A DNA stretch of 64,000 nucleotides. It comes from Verrucomicrobiota bacterium. GTDB taxonomy: Bacteria > Verrucomicrobiota > Verrucomicrobiia > Verrucomicrobiales > Verrucomicrobiaceae. The stretch covers positions 32,402 through 96,401 of the forward strand of contig CAUJJC010000272.1 in the NCBI GenBank assembly GCA_963204975.1, written 5' to 3'. Of the stretch, positions 28,809 through 38,226 are shown piece after piece (the first letter of the stretch is position 1; each line of letters starts with the position of its first letter). A model generated the notes under the pieces. The model made no database searches. It had not been told where the DNA came from and saw only the letters and a list, made by a program, of their open reading frames with translations. The translations under genes were made by a program, and so were the position numbers.

Positions 28809-30794
28809 CTAGAATTTCACGACGAGCTTGTAGGCTCCAGGACCGCCTCCGTAGGAGCGCACGCGGATGAAGTAGTAGCCACGGTCCACCTTGATCCGGC
28901 AGCGGAAGTTGCCATTGCCCGCACTGTCGTTGTTTTCAGTGAGGAGCTTGTAGTTGCTACTCGCACCACCGTAAATGTGACCATAGGTGTTGGTGCTGCC
29001 AGAGGTGTAGCAATCGAGATAGCCACTGGTCGGGCAGTAAACGCGGAAGATGTCATTGTCCCGCTCATACTCGAGGGAGCCATTGGTGGTAGAGTTCAGA
29101 GAAAGCGCCTTGTAGTTCGGAACTTCATTGGGAGCATCATCGGCGGTGATAATGCCAGTGCCTTGGACCTTGAACGTCATCGTGGGCACGCCTGGATCGC
29201 TTGTGGTGAATTTCACCAAACAGCTGTGGGTGCCCTCGCGAATGCCTGCGTAACGAATGGTCAGTGTGGTGGACTGCCCTGGGCTGAGGAGGGCCGCATT
29301 GCGAGTGACAATGGTGAAACGATCAGGATGGTCACCACTGAGATTGGCCAGGCCAAGATTGAGCCCGGAGCCGCCTTGATTCTTGATGGTGAAACTGCGG
29401 GTGATCCCTGGTGAATTGACCACCGAGATGCTGCCGAAGTCCGTGCTGTCTCCGGTCCAGGGAGTGAGGTCATTATTGGCAATCTGATTGTTATTGCCGA
29501 AGACGGCGAGCTTGGCAGGGGCTGGTTGTCCGCCCAGTGCCTTCGCCAGATTGAGGCGTCCGCCCGTCGCAGTGCGGCCATTGAACGCAGCCACTTTGTC
29601 CACCGTGGAGAGGATGCGTTGCCTGATATTCTGCCATGACTCGGCTGGAGATACGGCCCAGATCAGAGCGACCGCACCGGCGACGTGAGGTGCCGCCATC
29701 GAAGTGCCACTGATGGTGTGATAGGTGCCGCCAAGCCAAGTTGAGATGATGTCTTGCCCAGGCGCGACAAGGTCCACATCCGCACCGTAGTTGGAGAACC
29801 AAGCGAGCGTGTCCTGACGATTGGAAGCACCCACGCTGATGATGTTGGCATTGGGAAACGAGGCAGGGTAGCTCGGGCTGGTGCCAGTGTTTTTCGCATC
29901 ATTGCCAGCGGCTGCGCAGACTATGATGCCAGCGCCTTCGAGCGCATTCATCTGTGCTTCGAGGAAGGACGAGCGTCCAGTGCTGCCCCATGAGGCATTG
30001 ATGACTTTGGCTCCCATTTTTTGCGCATACTTGAGCACTTCAATGGCGTCACTGATGGACCCGCCACCGGAGGCATCAAGGAACTTGAGGTGCATGATGC
30101 GCGCCAGATGGCTGACTCCTGCACAGCCGATGCCATTGCCGCCCTGGGCTCCAATGGTGCCTGCAGTGTGTGTGCCGTGGCCATTGTCATCCAGCGGAGG
30201 ACGGGAACGATTCACCACATTGATGCCGTGAATATCATCCACGTAGCCATTGCCATCATCATCGAGATTGTTGCCCGCAATCTCACCGTGGTTGATCCAA
30301 CGATTATTCACCAGGTCGGGATGAGTGAGGTCACCTCCAGTGTCGGTATTGGCGATGACAATGGAACGGGAATCCCTGGCAACATTCCAGGCCTCGGGTG
30401 CATCAATGTCGATGTCGTTAGTCTGATGCATACCCCATTGCTGGGCGAACAACTGGTCGTTCGGAATAGCCGACGCCGTAACAAGGTAGTCCGGCTCAAC
30501 CGCATCGTAGAGACCGCTGGCGCGGTATTCTGCGATTACTTTGTCGATCACCGCCGTGGGTTTGACCTTGACCCTAACAAAGCCCACCGTGCCAAACGAT
30601 TCCACCGCGAGAGCGGCAGATCTTGTGTGAGTGCCTTGGAGAGCGGCAGCCGAAGCTGTGGCCTTAGGTTTGAGCAGGACGCGACCAGCGATGCACTTGG
30701 CACCGTTGACAGTCACGATGGCAGTTTGACTGCGCACCGAGGAGAGCGGCGCAATGGCCGCCAGTAGGATAGCGAGAGCTGTGGGGAGCTTCAT
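28809..30794 (-). CDS. Secreted S8 family (subtilisin-like) serine peptidase with C-terminal PPC-like domain
   Basis: Catalytic IVIANTDTGGDLTHPDL, DDNGHGTHTAGTIG, SGTSMAAPHVAGAVALI; C-terminal NSTTNGSLEYERDNDIFRVYCPTSGYLDCYTSGSTNTYGHIYG. Confidence 0.93.
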   Translation of the reverse strand: MKLPTALAILLAAIAPLSSVRSQTAIVTVNGAKCIAGRVLLKPKATASAAALQGTHTRSAALAVESFGTVGFVRVKVKPTAVIDKVIAEYRASGLYDAVEPDYLVTASAIPNDQLFAQQWGMHQTNDIDIDAPEAWNVARDSRSIVIANTDTGGDLTHPDLVNNRWINHGEIAGNNLDDDGNGYVDDIHGINVVNRSRPPLDDNGHGTHTAGTIGAQGGNGIGCAGVSHLARIMHLKFLDASGGGSISDAIEVLKYAQKMGAKVINASWGSTGRSSFLEAQMNALEGAGIIVCAAAGNDAKNTGTSPSYPASFPNANIISVGASNRQDTLAWFSNYGADVDLVAPGQDIISTWLGGTYHTISGTSMAAPHVAGAVALIWAVSPAESWQNIRQRILSTVDKVAAFNGRTATGGRLNLAKALGGQPAPAKLAVFGNNNQIANNDLTPWTGDSTDFGSISVVNSPGITRSFTIKNQGGSGLNLGLANLSGDHPDRFTIVTRNAALLSPGQSTTLTIRYAGIREGTHSCLVKFTTSDPGVPTMTFKVQGTGIITADDAPNEVPNYKALSLNSTTNGSLEYERDNDIFRVYCPTSGYLDCYTSGSTNTYGHIYGGASSNYKLLTENNDSAGNGNFRCRIKVDRGYYFIRVRSYGGGPGAYKLVVKF

Positions 30795-30872
30795 GGGAGT
30801 AGTATGTTTGGAGTGATGAAGCCCGGCGCTGTGAGGGCGTTGTTACCAGCGTCAGCACCGGGGCTTGTGAAT

Positions 30873-30903
30873 TCATGCCGGTGCCCCAGAGGTTCTTATG
30901 CTT
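30873..30903 (-). promoter_or_regulatory. Shared upstream motif, copy 2 (upstream of S8 peptidase gene)
   Basis: Plus-strand TTCATGCCGGTGCCCCAGAGGTTCTTATGCT; minus-strand CATAAGAACCT...CCGGCATGAA, 78 nt before ATG at 30794. Confidence 0.65.
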
Positions 30904-31068
30904 TGCAGGAAAAGTTTTTCTCGTGCCTGCATTCACACCGTTTCAGCCAGTGATGGCGCGTCCCATGACAGCACATCATCCACCATGAACGCGCTCCATC
31001 CGCAGCCTTGAGACAGGCATGGCTATGATGATCTAGCCGAACACTTTTACGAGACTAACAATCCAACG

Positions 31069-34000
31069 CTAAGGCGACGGGCTGATCGTTGCCAGACCAG
31101 AAGTGGAGGGCATCCACACTGCCGTATTGCCAGCAGGCGGAACATCTGGCGTGAGATGGAATCCACGCGCCACTTGACCCGATGGTGCCTGAACCAGCAC
31201 GCCTCGAAAACTCGAAACCAGCGAGACTTCACCTGTTTGATTCAAGTTCTGGCGTCGCGTGGTCAGCGTCCCAAAGAACACACCATTCGCCGGCGTGAAG
31301 GTGAAGGTCACGGCTTGTGTGGAGCCCATCGTTGCCGTCGGACCTGGCAGCCCTCCAGCTTTCAGGGTCAGCAGTGCTTTCGCTGGTGTGAGGAAGCTGG
31401 AATGCGTGAGTTCGAGCGTGGCATTGAAGGGCTTGTCAGCGAGGCCCAGCACCCATTCGGTGGCGGCTGGCTTCGTGTATCGTGCGCCCGTGCAGCTCAA
31501 GCCCAGCGGTCCGAAGCCCTGGTAATGAACAAGCGAGTTCGTGAACCATTGCGGAATGCGCTTCCAGTGAAGATAGCCGCTCAGCGATTGATCAGAGGCA
31601 ACCGTCAGTCTGCCTGCAACAGCATCCGCCAAGGCCGACGAGTGGTAGATCGCCACCTCCCCACCAGGGCCGATGTGCGTGGTGCCGGTATAGACGACGC
31701 CGTCAGCCAGGCAGCCGCTGATCGTGACGATGCCCGCAACCGATGTGCTCAGCGTGACATAACCTTCGCCTTTGGGGCCAGGGCTCGTCAGTTCACTGCG
31801 TGCGAACGTTCCTGTGAAGAGCCCGTCACGGCCACCCGCAGTCGGCATCTTGGGCCATAGCATGAAGGACGCCTCGCTGCTTCCGAGGTTCACATGGCCG
31901 AACAAATGCACATTCCCATTCGCCCCAAAATCGAACGCAATCGTCAGAGGCACATCGCTGTAGGGCAATGTGATCGTCGCCGTCCCGATGACGATCGAAC
32001 TGCCTCGGGAGGCCATCACCCATCCGCTCACTGAATAGGAGTAGTAGCCCAAGTAGAGCTTCCCTGTCCATGACCCTGTGGGAGTGATGGTGACGTCAAA
32101 GCGTCCACCCACGCCGTTATTGATGTCCTCATCAGGATCGACGGTGCCTGTGAAAGTGCCTGCGGCTCCCGAGGGAAGGGCATCAATGGTGAAGTGCAAA
32201 TACGTGCTCACCTTCCCAGCAATATTCGCACCCGTCATTCGGCAGACCAATGGCGTGGTGATTGCCTGGAGCGGGCGTCCGGTGATCCTTCCCGTAACGG
32301 CGTTGAGCTTCAGCCCAGATGGCAGGCGGTCGATACTATAGGATGAAGGACGCACGGCCTGGGACTGATCGAAAGGTGGTGCCAGATCTGTCTCCTGACC
32401 CATCATCAAATTGACCGCTGTAGGCACAGCCGAAAGAGGCAGCGGCAAACGCATGATACGAAGGCTGTGGATGGCAGTCGGAAACGTGCCAGCCGCACAG
32501 GTCACCTCACAGGTGTAGTCAGCCTCATCTCCAGGAGCCAGCTTCCGAACGATTAACGATGCCGAAGTCGCTCCCGTGATCCGGGCATCCGTGGTGACCG
32601 GCACGCCGCCACGCATCCAACGAAACGACAGTCCTGGACCCGCCGCAGGCACGGTCATGATCACCGTTGCGCCCGGCAGTGCGGACCAGCTCCTGGCTCC
32701 CAGATCAGCCACCACCACGGGCACTTCCTGGCCCAGCGTGGTGCCAGCGCTACCCGTTACCCGCAGTCGATAAGTGCCCGCGTGAGACACGAGTGCGCTT
32801 GGGACGCCATAGGCCTGACCGATAGCGCCAGCGATGGCGAGATTGTTCTTGAGCCATTGGTAAGCAGCAGATTGTTCGGTCAACACAGGCGCTTGCAGCA
32901 GCAGCGGACGCCCGGCTTGAATCATCATCGCTGATGGCTGCGATGCGAACTGGACCTCATCATCGACAATCCGAATCACATGCTGCCGCCGGGAGCCAAG
33001 GATCGCTCCGGTGGACGGATCGCCCAAACGAAGCGTGATGCTCTCCCGGCGCTCTATCTCCATGTCCGCCGTCAGCTTGATCGCGATGACGGCTGTGACC
33101 TGGCCACGAGCAAACGAGATCGTGCCAGATGTCGTGGTCGTGTAGTCCACACCCAAGGTGGCAGGCCCTTCGAAAGTGATGGGAACCGAAAAGGCTACGG
33201 CAGGCGCAGGCGATGCCGTGACATAGACATTCACCGTGCCTGCGGACTCTGCTTTGCTCGTCTCCACCTGGGTGAACTGCACTTGCGTGACTAGCTTCAG
33301 TTGGCTGGAGATGACGTTGCTCACCGCACCCGCCTCATTCGAGCCTTTCCGCCGGATGCGGAGGCGCATCCACTGCGTGGGTGAGGTGTCGATCACGGCT
33401 GTCGAAGCCACCTCGATCAACTCCGCAGTATCGACGAGTGTCGCGGTGTCGGGTTCGCCGCTGCGCCAGTTCACAAGGTCATTTGAAACTTCCACGATGT
33501 AATCCAGATCGCTGCGCTGGCCTTGATAAAGGCGCACGCTGAGCACCAGATGGCGTCCGCCGGGTGTGAGATCACCTTCGTTGCCGACCGAAAACAAGCC
33601 GGTGCTGCTGGTGCCGGTCGTGATGGTGTCGATGCGGGCCACTGGTTGCGCACCCGTGTTGCGCACGAGTGGAGCCGTGCCGATGGCGTATTCCAGAAGG
33701 TTGCACAAACCATCGCCATCGGGATCAGCGAAGGAATCGGTGTAGAGCGGACTGGATTGCTGGCTGATGCCGAACTGCGACAACTGCCACGAGCTGGAGG
33801 CCAGCGTGGTATCATAGGACGACACGCTCATCGCCACTCCACCGAATCCGGCGACGGTGATGGGAATCGCGCTGCTGATCTCGCCATTGCCCAGCCCACC
33901 ATGCCAGTTATCCCCCCAAGCGAAGACTTCCCCTGTGTCCGAGAGCGCATACATGCAGGAAGGACTGGCGGACAGTTGCGTGATGCGAGGCAGTCCGACG

Positions 34001-37000
34001 ACGAGCGCTGCCTTGAACGGAGGCACCTGCACTGACGGTGGCAGCGCACGCCCAAGGATTCGTGGCGAATCGCCCCAGGCCCAGACGCGGCCCAGCGAGT
34101 CTAGCGCGAAGACCGCATCATTGGCGATGAACACCGACGAAATGAACGGCAGACCTGCCACCTTGCGCGGCACGGAGATGGCCTTGGCGTAGTCGTAGTT
34201 GGCCTGAGCGGCCCAGTCCACATGACCGAATTCCCATACGGAACCATCGGCGAGGAGCACCACACTTGTCGCATCACCAGCAGCTAGCTGGACCGCACCC
34301 GAGATGCTAGTCACTGGCACTGGAGTGAGACGGTCCACGATGGTGCCGTCACCGAGCTGGCCACGGCTGTTCCGTCCCCAGGCATACACGGTGCCATTCC
34401 GAGTGCGCGCCAGCGTGTGGGCACCTCCGGCGGCGACTTCAACAACGTCGGCCAATCCGTTGACGGTCACCGGCAGGCGACGGTCCGTCGTCGTGCCATC
34501 GCCCACCTGGCCGCGATGATTGCGGCCCCAGGCTTGCACCGTGCCATCGGCCAACGCTGCCACGGCATGATGCGTCATATCAGAGAGTTCGTCTTCGCCG
34601 CTGCTGGCGGAATAGGAAACGACGGTGCCTGCCACGGGCACTTGTCCAGCGAGTTCCGGTGAGGAGGGGCCAGTGCCGAGTTCCTCCACTGGCAGACCGA
34701 GTTCGCCATACCGATTCCAGCCCCAGGCCCAGAGGGTGCCATCGGGCTTTCGAGCGAGCGTGAAGGGCGTGTTCCGATGGGCGGCCACGGCCGACTCCAT
34801 GGCTGGGAATCCAGTGAACGGCTGTGGTTTCATCTCCTCGGGGCTGTTGCCCTCCCAGGCTCCGCCCCACGTCACCCAGGTGCCGTCGGTCTTGCGTGCC
34901 ATGCCGTTCCAGAGCGGGGCCATCCGGTCGATTTGGCTCAGCCCTTCGATCCGCGCAGGTATGGCCCGAGTGCTGGAGACGCCGTTGCCAAGCTCTCCAG
35001 CCACGTTCCTGCCCCAGGTCATGATTTGGCCGCTTCCGGTTGTTAGGACGGTGGAGAAGCGATTGCAGGCGAAGGAGCCCACGCCCTCGGTGAAGTCATA
35101 GGGCAGACGCTCCGGCGCGATCCAGGATGGGTTCGGACCCCTGCCCAGACTGCCGAAGAGATCGTCTCCCCAGGTCCAGATGTCTCCTGAGGCATCCATC
35201 GCGACGGCGAACAACTCACCAGCGGAGATGTAAACGATGTCACTCAGCGCCTCGAACTGACGGGGCTCACGAGCTTCTTCAGGCCAGTGACTGGAAGGCC
35301 CCGCCCCCATGCCACCCCAATACCACACCGTGCCGTCTTCACGCACAAAGTAGGCCGTGTGTCTGTCTTCATACGGCGAGAGGGTGCTGGCGATGAAGGT
35401 CACCTCGGTCAGGTTGGGAATGGGCTGCGGCACCGTCACTGGCATATCGGTGAACTGGTCGTTGCCCCACCACAGGACCGTTCCATCAGCCCGAATCGCA
35501 AAGGATCGGTAGTGCCCCGCAAAGACCATCACGGCATCCGTGATGCCCTGCACTTTGACAGGTGTCCGGGATGAAATAGTGGTGCCATTGCCCAACTGTC
35601 CTTCTTCGTTCTTGCCCCACGCATAGACACTGCCGTCCTGATTGGCGATGACGACGTGACCATCGGCCGCAGCAATCCAGATCGCCTGCGGTTGTGATCC
35701 TGAATCCCACAGACCTGTCACTTGCACGGGCTGACCACTCTGTCCAAAACCGCCATACAGGCTGCCACCAAAGCCCCACACCGTGCCGTTGCTGCGAAGC
35801 ACATAGGAGGCATCTCCCTGGGCGGCCACCATGATGGCATCGTCGATGCCGGGCACGATCACAGGCAAAGGGCTCTCCGCTTCGGGCCATCCATAAGGGC
35901 CAGCCTTCGGGCCGTTCGGGCCGAGCTGTCCATGTCGATTGCTGCCCCAGGCGAAGACCTGCCCTCCATAAATCGCCAGCGTGTAGTCGTTGCCTTTGGC
36001 CACCCGTCCGGCCATCCCCTGCCCGATGGCCATCGCACGCGTCGTCTCCCCCACACCACCGGTGCTGCCGCCGCTGCCCACGAGGTTAGGGGCGTAGAGG
36101 CGGTCCATCACCTTGGCCAAATCCAGTCGCCCGCCAGACAGGCACTTGCCCTTCAGCTTGGTCGATGGCAGCGCCTGCTCGATGATGATCTGGCGTGCCT
36201 GCCGCTCATCGAGGTCTGGTGCCCACATGCGAAGCAAGACCGCTGCACCGCTGACGAAAGGTGCCGCGCCGCTCGTGCCATTGCGTGCCTCATACGTGGT
36301 GCCGCCTGCGCGTGCGCCCCAGATGGTGGTGCCACCCGCAAAGATGTCCACGGTCAGAGCCCCGTAATTGGTCCCGGCTCCTCCCCAGACACTGGGTGCA
36401 TCGGTGGCATCACAGGCACCCACGCTCAAGACGTAGCCACTAGGCACGCAAGCTGGGAAGACGGGGAAACGATCACAATTGGCCTTCGAGTTTCCGGCAG
36501 CAGCCACATGAAGCACTTTGTAGGAGACAGGTTCCACCGGGTTGGAAAACGTCAGCGGCGTCGCCGTGCGGGCGAGGGTGGTGTAGTTGCTCAGTGTGAT
36601 GCTGTTGCTGCCGAGGAGCGTGATCACCGTCTTCGCGGGAATCCCGCTGCCTGTCACCGTCATGCCCACGCGCAGCTTGGCGAGTTCCATGGCACTGCCT
36701 TGGGCGATAATGACATTCTTGTCCTTGGCGAAGGTGGAGGTCAGCCCAGACGGCAGCGGGTCGAGGGTGAGGCGGGAATTGTTGATCACATTGAAGAGCG
36801 CCCGTGAGTAGCCCTGCCCTCCCCAGCTATGATTGCACACGGCCACCTGCTGGCTCTGGAGGTTGAGGCGCTGCACGCAGTTCAGGGCACCGATGGCCGC
36901 GTCATAGGTTCCGTAGGTGCCCACGAGCCTTTTCGTTTTCAGATCGTAGAGGCCTTTGATGATCTTGAGCGGAAACAGCTTCACATTCCAGGCCACGCCG

Positions 37001-38223
37001 GTGAGGCCCAGGCCGTTGTTGCCCTTGGCTCCAATGATGCTGGCCACCCAGGTGCCGTGCCCCACATCGTCCGTGATGAGACTGTTGCCATCCAGGAAGT
37101 TGAACCCACGCACATTGTCCACCGCGCCATCCTGGTCGTTATCCAGGCCATCCGATTCACGGCCCTCGCCGGACTCACCGGGATTGATCCACCATTGGCT
37201 GGCCAGATCAGGATGATTGAGATCGCCGCCCGTGTCCAAGACCACCACAACGTGGCTGTTGGCCATCGCTTGATCCGTATGACCACGAAAAACATCCCAG
37301 CCCTTCTCCGCTCCCATCTTTTTCAGGAACCACTGCGGTCCGGGATTGGTGCCCGCGTAGCCAGGGTCATTGGGAACGGTGGCACTGCCAGCGGTCAGAT
37401 AGTTCGGCTCGGCAAAGGCCACCTCCTCCAGGCTCTCGAACATGGACCGGGCGGACTCGACTTCCAGGCCGAGACTGCGCTCCCATTTCACGAGGTAGAG
37501 CCCCTGCAACGACAAAGGCCGCGCGACCTGCACGCCCGGCGGTAGCACCTTCGCCAGACGCTCCTGCGTTACTCCTGCCTCGGCCTGCACCATCATGCAG
37601 TCCATGGCCAGGGCGTTTTGCCAGAGCTTTCGCGACGAGGGCGATGACGAGGAGGAAGGCGAATCCTGGGGAGCAGACGCACTCGCTAGGACCACCGGAT
37701 CCGCTTGTTCCGACGAGGGAGTGCTGAGGGCGCTGCTAGCCTGCGGTGCAACTACCGCTACAGGTGAAGATGCTTCGAAAATCTCATCCACGCGGACGTA
37801 GGGCACGCTGAATCCAGGAATCGCATAAACCGAGCGCACACGGCGCAACGGAGTGGTCTCAGGAAGATCAAATCCGGCGCGCACATCGGGCTCGCCCGCC
37901 ATGGGCAGGTAGCTCAACTCCTCGCGGCGCTCCAGCCTGCCCGCCCTCGCAATGCCATCGAAGGGCATCGCCGCCACTTCTATCGGTTCTGTCGGCAACG
38001 AACTCGCAGCCGCAACGGCAGGCGAGGCCGAACGTTCATCTGCATCCAACAGACGAACGACTGTCGATTTGACGGCACGATCCTGGTTCGTGCTCTTCAC
38101 CTTCGTGGTGTGAGATGGCGAAGCGCCCGTCAGGTTCCAGAAGACGAGACTCACCACGACTAGCCCCAGGACAAGCAGGACTCGCCGAAGCACAAGAGGT
38201 AGCTTTGCAGGTGTTGCAGACAT
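31069..38223 (-). CDS. Giant secreted/surface S8 serine peptidase with RCC1 repeats, Calx-beta-like and Ig-like domains
   Basis: 2384 aa; N-terminal TM; catalytic VVVLDTGGDLNHPDL, DVGHGTWVASIIG, NGTSGAAPFVSGAAVLL; about 10-12 RCC1-like units (e.g. VYAWGKNEEGQLGNGTTISSRTPVKV). Confidence 0.92.
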   Translation of the reverse strand: MSATPAKLPLVLRRVLLVLGLVVVSLVFWNLTGASPSHTTKVKSTNQDRAVKSTVVRLLDADERSASPAVAAASSLPTEPIEVAAMPFDGIARAGRLERREELSYLPMAGEPDVRAGFDLPETTPLRRVRSVYAIPGFSVPYVRVDEIFEASSPVAVVAPQASSALSTPSSEQADPVVLASASAPQDSPSSSSSPSSRKLWQNALAMDCMMVQAEAGVTQERLAKVLPPGVQVARPLSLQGLYLVKWERSLGLEVESARSMFESLEEVAFAEPNYLTAGSATVPNDPGYAGTNPGPQWFLKKMGAEKGWDVFRGHTDQAMANSHVVVVLDTGGDLNHPDLASQWWINPGESGEGRESDGLDNDQDGAVDNVRGFNFLDGNSLITDDVGHGTWVASIIGAKGNNGLGLTGVAWNVKLFPLKIIKGLYDLKTKRLVGTYGTYDAAIGALNCVQRLNLQSQQVAVCNHSWGGQGYSRALFNVINNSRLTLDPLPSGLTSTFAKDKNVIIAQGSAMELAKLRVGMTVTGSGIPAKTVITLLGSNSITLSNYTTLARTATPLTFSNPVEPVSYKVLHVAAAGNSKANCDRFPVFPACVPSGYVLSVGACDATDAPSVWGGAGTNYGALTVDIFAGGTTIWGARAGGTTYEARNGTSGAAPFVSGAAVLLRMWAPDLDERQARQIIIEQALPSTKLKGKCLSGGRLDLAKVMDRLYAPNLVGSGGSTGGVGETTRAMAIGQGMAGRVAKGNDYTLAIYGGQVFAWGSNRHGQLGPNGPKAGPYGWPEAESPLPVIVPGIDDAIMVAAQGDASYVLRSNGTVWGFGGSLYGGFGQSGQPVQVTGLWDSGSQPQAIWIAAADGHVVIANQDGSVYAWGKNEEGQLGNGTTISSRTPVKVQGITDAVMVFAGHYRSFAIRADGTVLWWGNDQFTDMPVTVPQPIPNLTEVTFIASTLSPYEDRHTAYFVREDGTVWYWGGMGAGPSSHWPEEAREPRQFEALSDIVYISAGELFAVAMDASGDIWTWGDDLFGSLGRGPNPSWIAPERLPYDFTEGVGSFACNRFSTVLTTGSGQIMTWGRNVAGELGNGVSSTRAIPARIEGLSQIDRMAPLWNGMARKTDGTWVTWGGAWEGNSPEEMKPQPFTGFPAMESAVAAHRNTPFTLARKPDGTLWAWGWNRYGELGLPVEELGTGPSSPELAGQVPVAGTVVSYSASSGEDELSDMTHHAVAALADGTVQAWGRNHRGQVGDGTTTDRRLPVTVNGLADVVEVAAGGAHTLARTRNGTVYAWGRNSRGQLGDGTIVDRLTPVPVTSISGAVQLAAGDATSVVLLADGSVWEFGHVDWAAQANYDYAKAISVPRKVAGLPFISSVFIANDAVFALDSLGRVWAWGDSPRILGRALPPSVQVPPFKAALVVGLPRITQLSASPSCMYALSDTGEVFAWGDNWHGGLGNGEISSAIPITVAGFGGVAMSVSSYDTTLASSSWQLSQFGISQQSSPLYTDSFADPDGDGLCNLLEYAIGTAPLVRNTGAQPVARIDTITTGTSSTGLFSVGNEGDLTPGGRHLVLSVRLYQGQRSDLDYIVEVSNDLVNWRSGEPDTATLVDTAELIEVASTAVIDTSPTQWMRLRIRRKGSNEAGAVSNVISSQLKLVTQVQFTQVETSKAESAGTVNVYVTASPAPAVAFSVPITFEGPATLGVDYTTTTSGTISFARGQVTAVIAIKLTADMEIERRESITLRLGDPSTGAILGSRRQHVIRIVDDEVQFASQPSAMMIQAGRPLLLQAPVLTEQSAAYQWLKNNLAIAGAIGQAYGVPSALVSHAGTYRLRVTGSAGTTLGQEVPVVVADLGARSWSALPGATVIMTVPAAGPGLSFRWMRGGVPVTTDARITGATSASLIVRKLAPGDEADYTCEVTCAAGTFPTAIHSLRIMRLPLPLSAVPTAVNLMMGQETDLAPPFDQSQAVRPSSYSIDRLPSGLKLNAVTGRITGRPLQAITTPLVCRMTGANIAGKVSTYLHFTIDALPSGAAGTFTGTVDPDEDINNGVGGRFDVTITPTGSWTGKLYLGYYSYSVSGWVMASRGSSIVIGTATITLPYSDVPLTIAFDFGANGNVHLFGHVNLGSSEASFMLWPKMPTAGGRDGLFTGTFARSELTSPGPKGEGYVTLSTSVAGIVTISGCLADGVVYTGTTHIGPGGEVAIYHSSALADAVAGRLTVASDQSLSGYLHWKRIPQWFTNSLVHYQGFGPLGLSCTGARYTKPAATEWVLGLADKPFNATLELTHSSFLTPAKALLTLKAGGLPGPTATMGSTQAVTFTFTPANGVFFGTLTTRRQNLNQTGEVSLVSSFRGVLVQAPSGQVARGFHLTPDVPPAGNTAVWMPSTSGLATISPSP

Positions 38224-38226
38224 GGC

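Noticed and set aside
30664-30936. 90-aa ORF across motif copy 2 (HKNLWGTGMN...) as a conserved leader peptide
   Set aside because: Copy 3 in the same frame gives HKILRGPGMN then stop, and copy 1 is not similarly coding; conservation is in DNA blocks rather than in a peptide.
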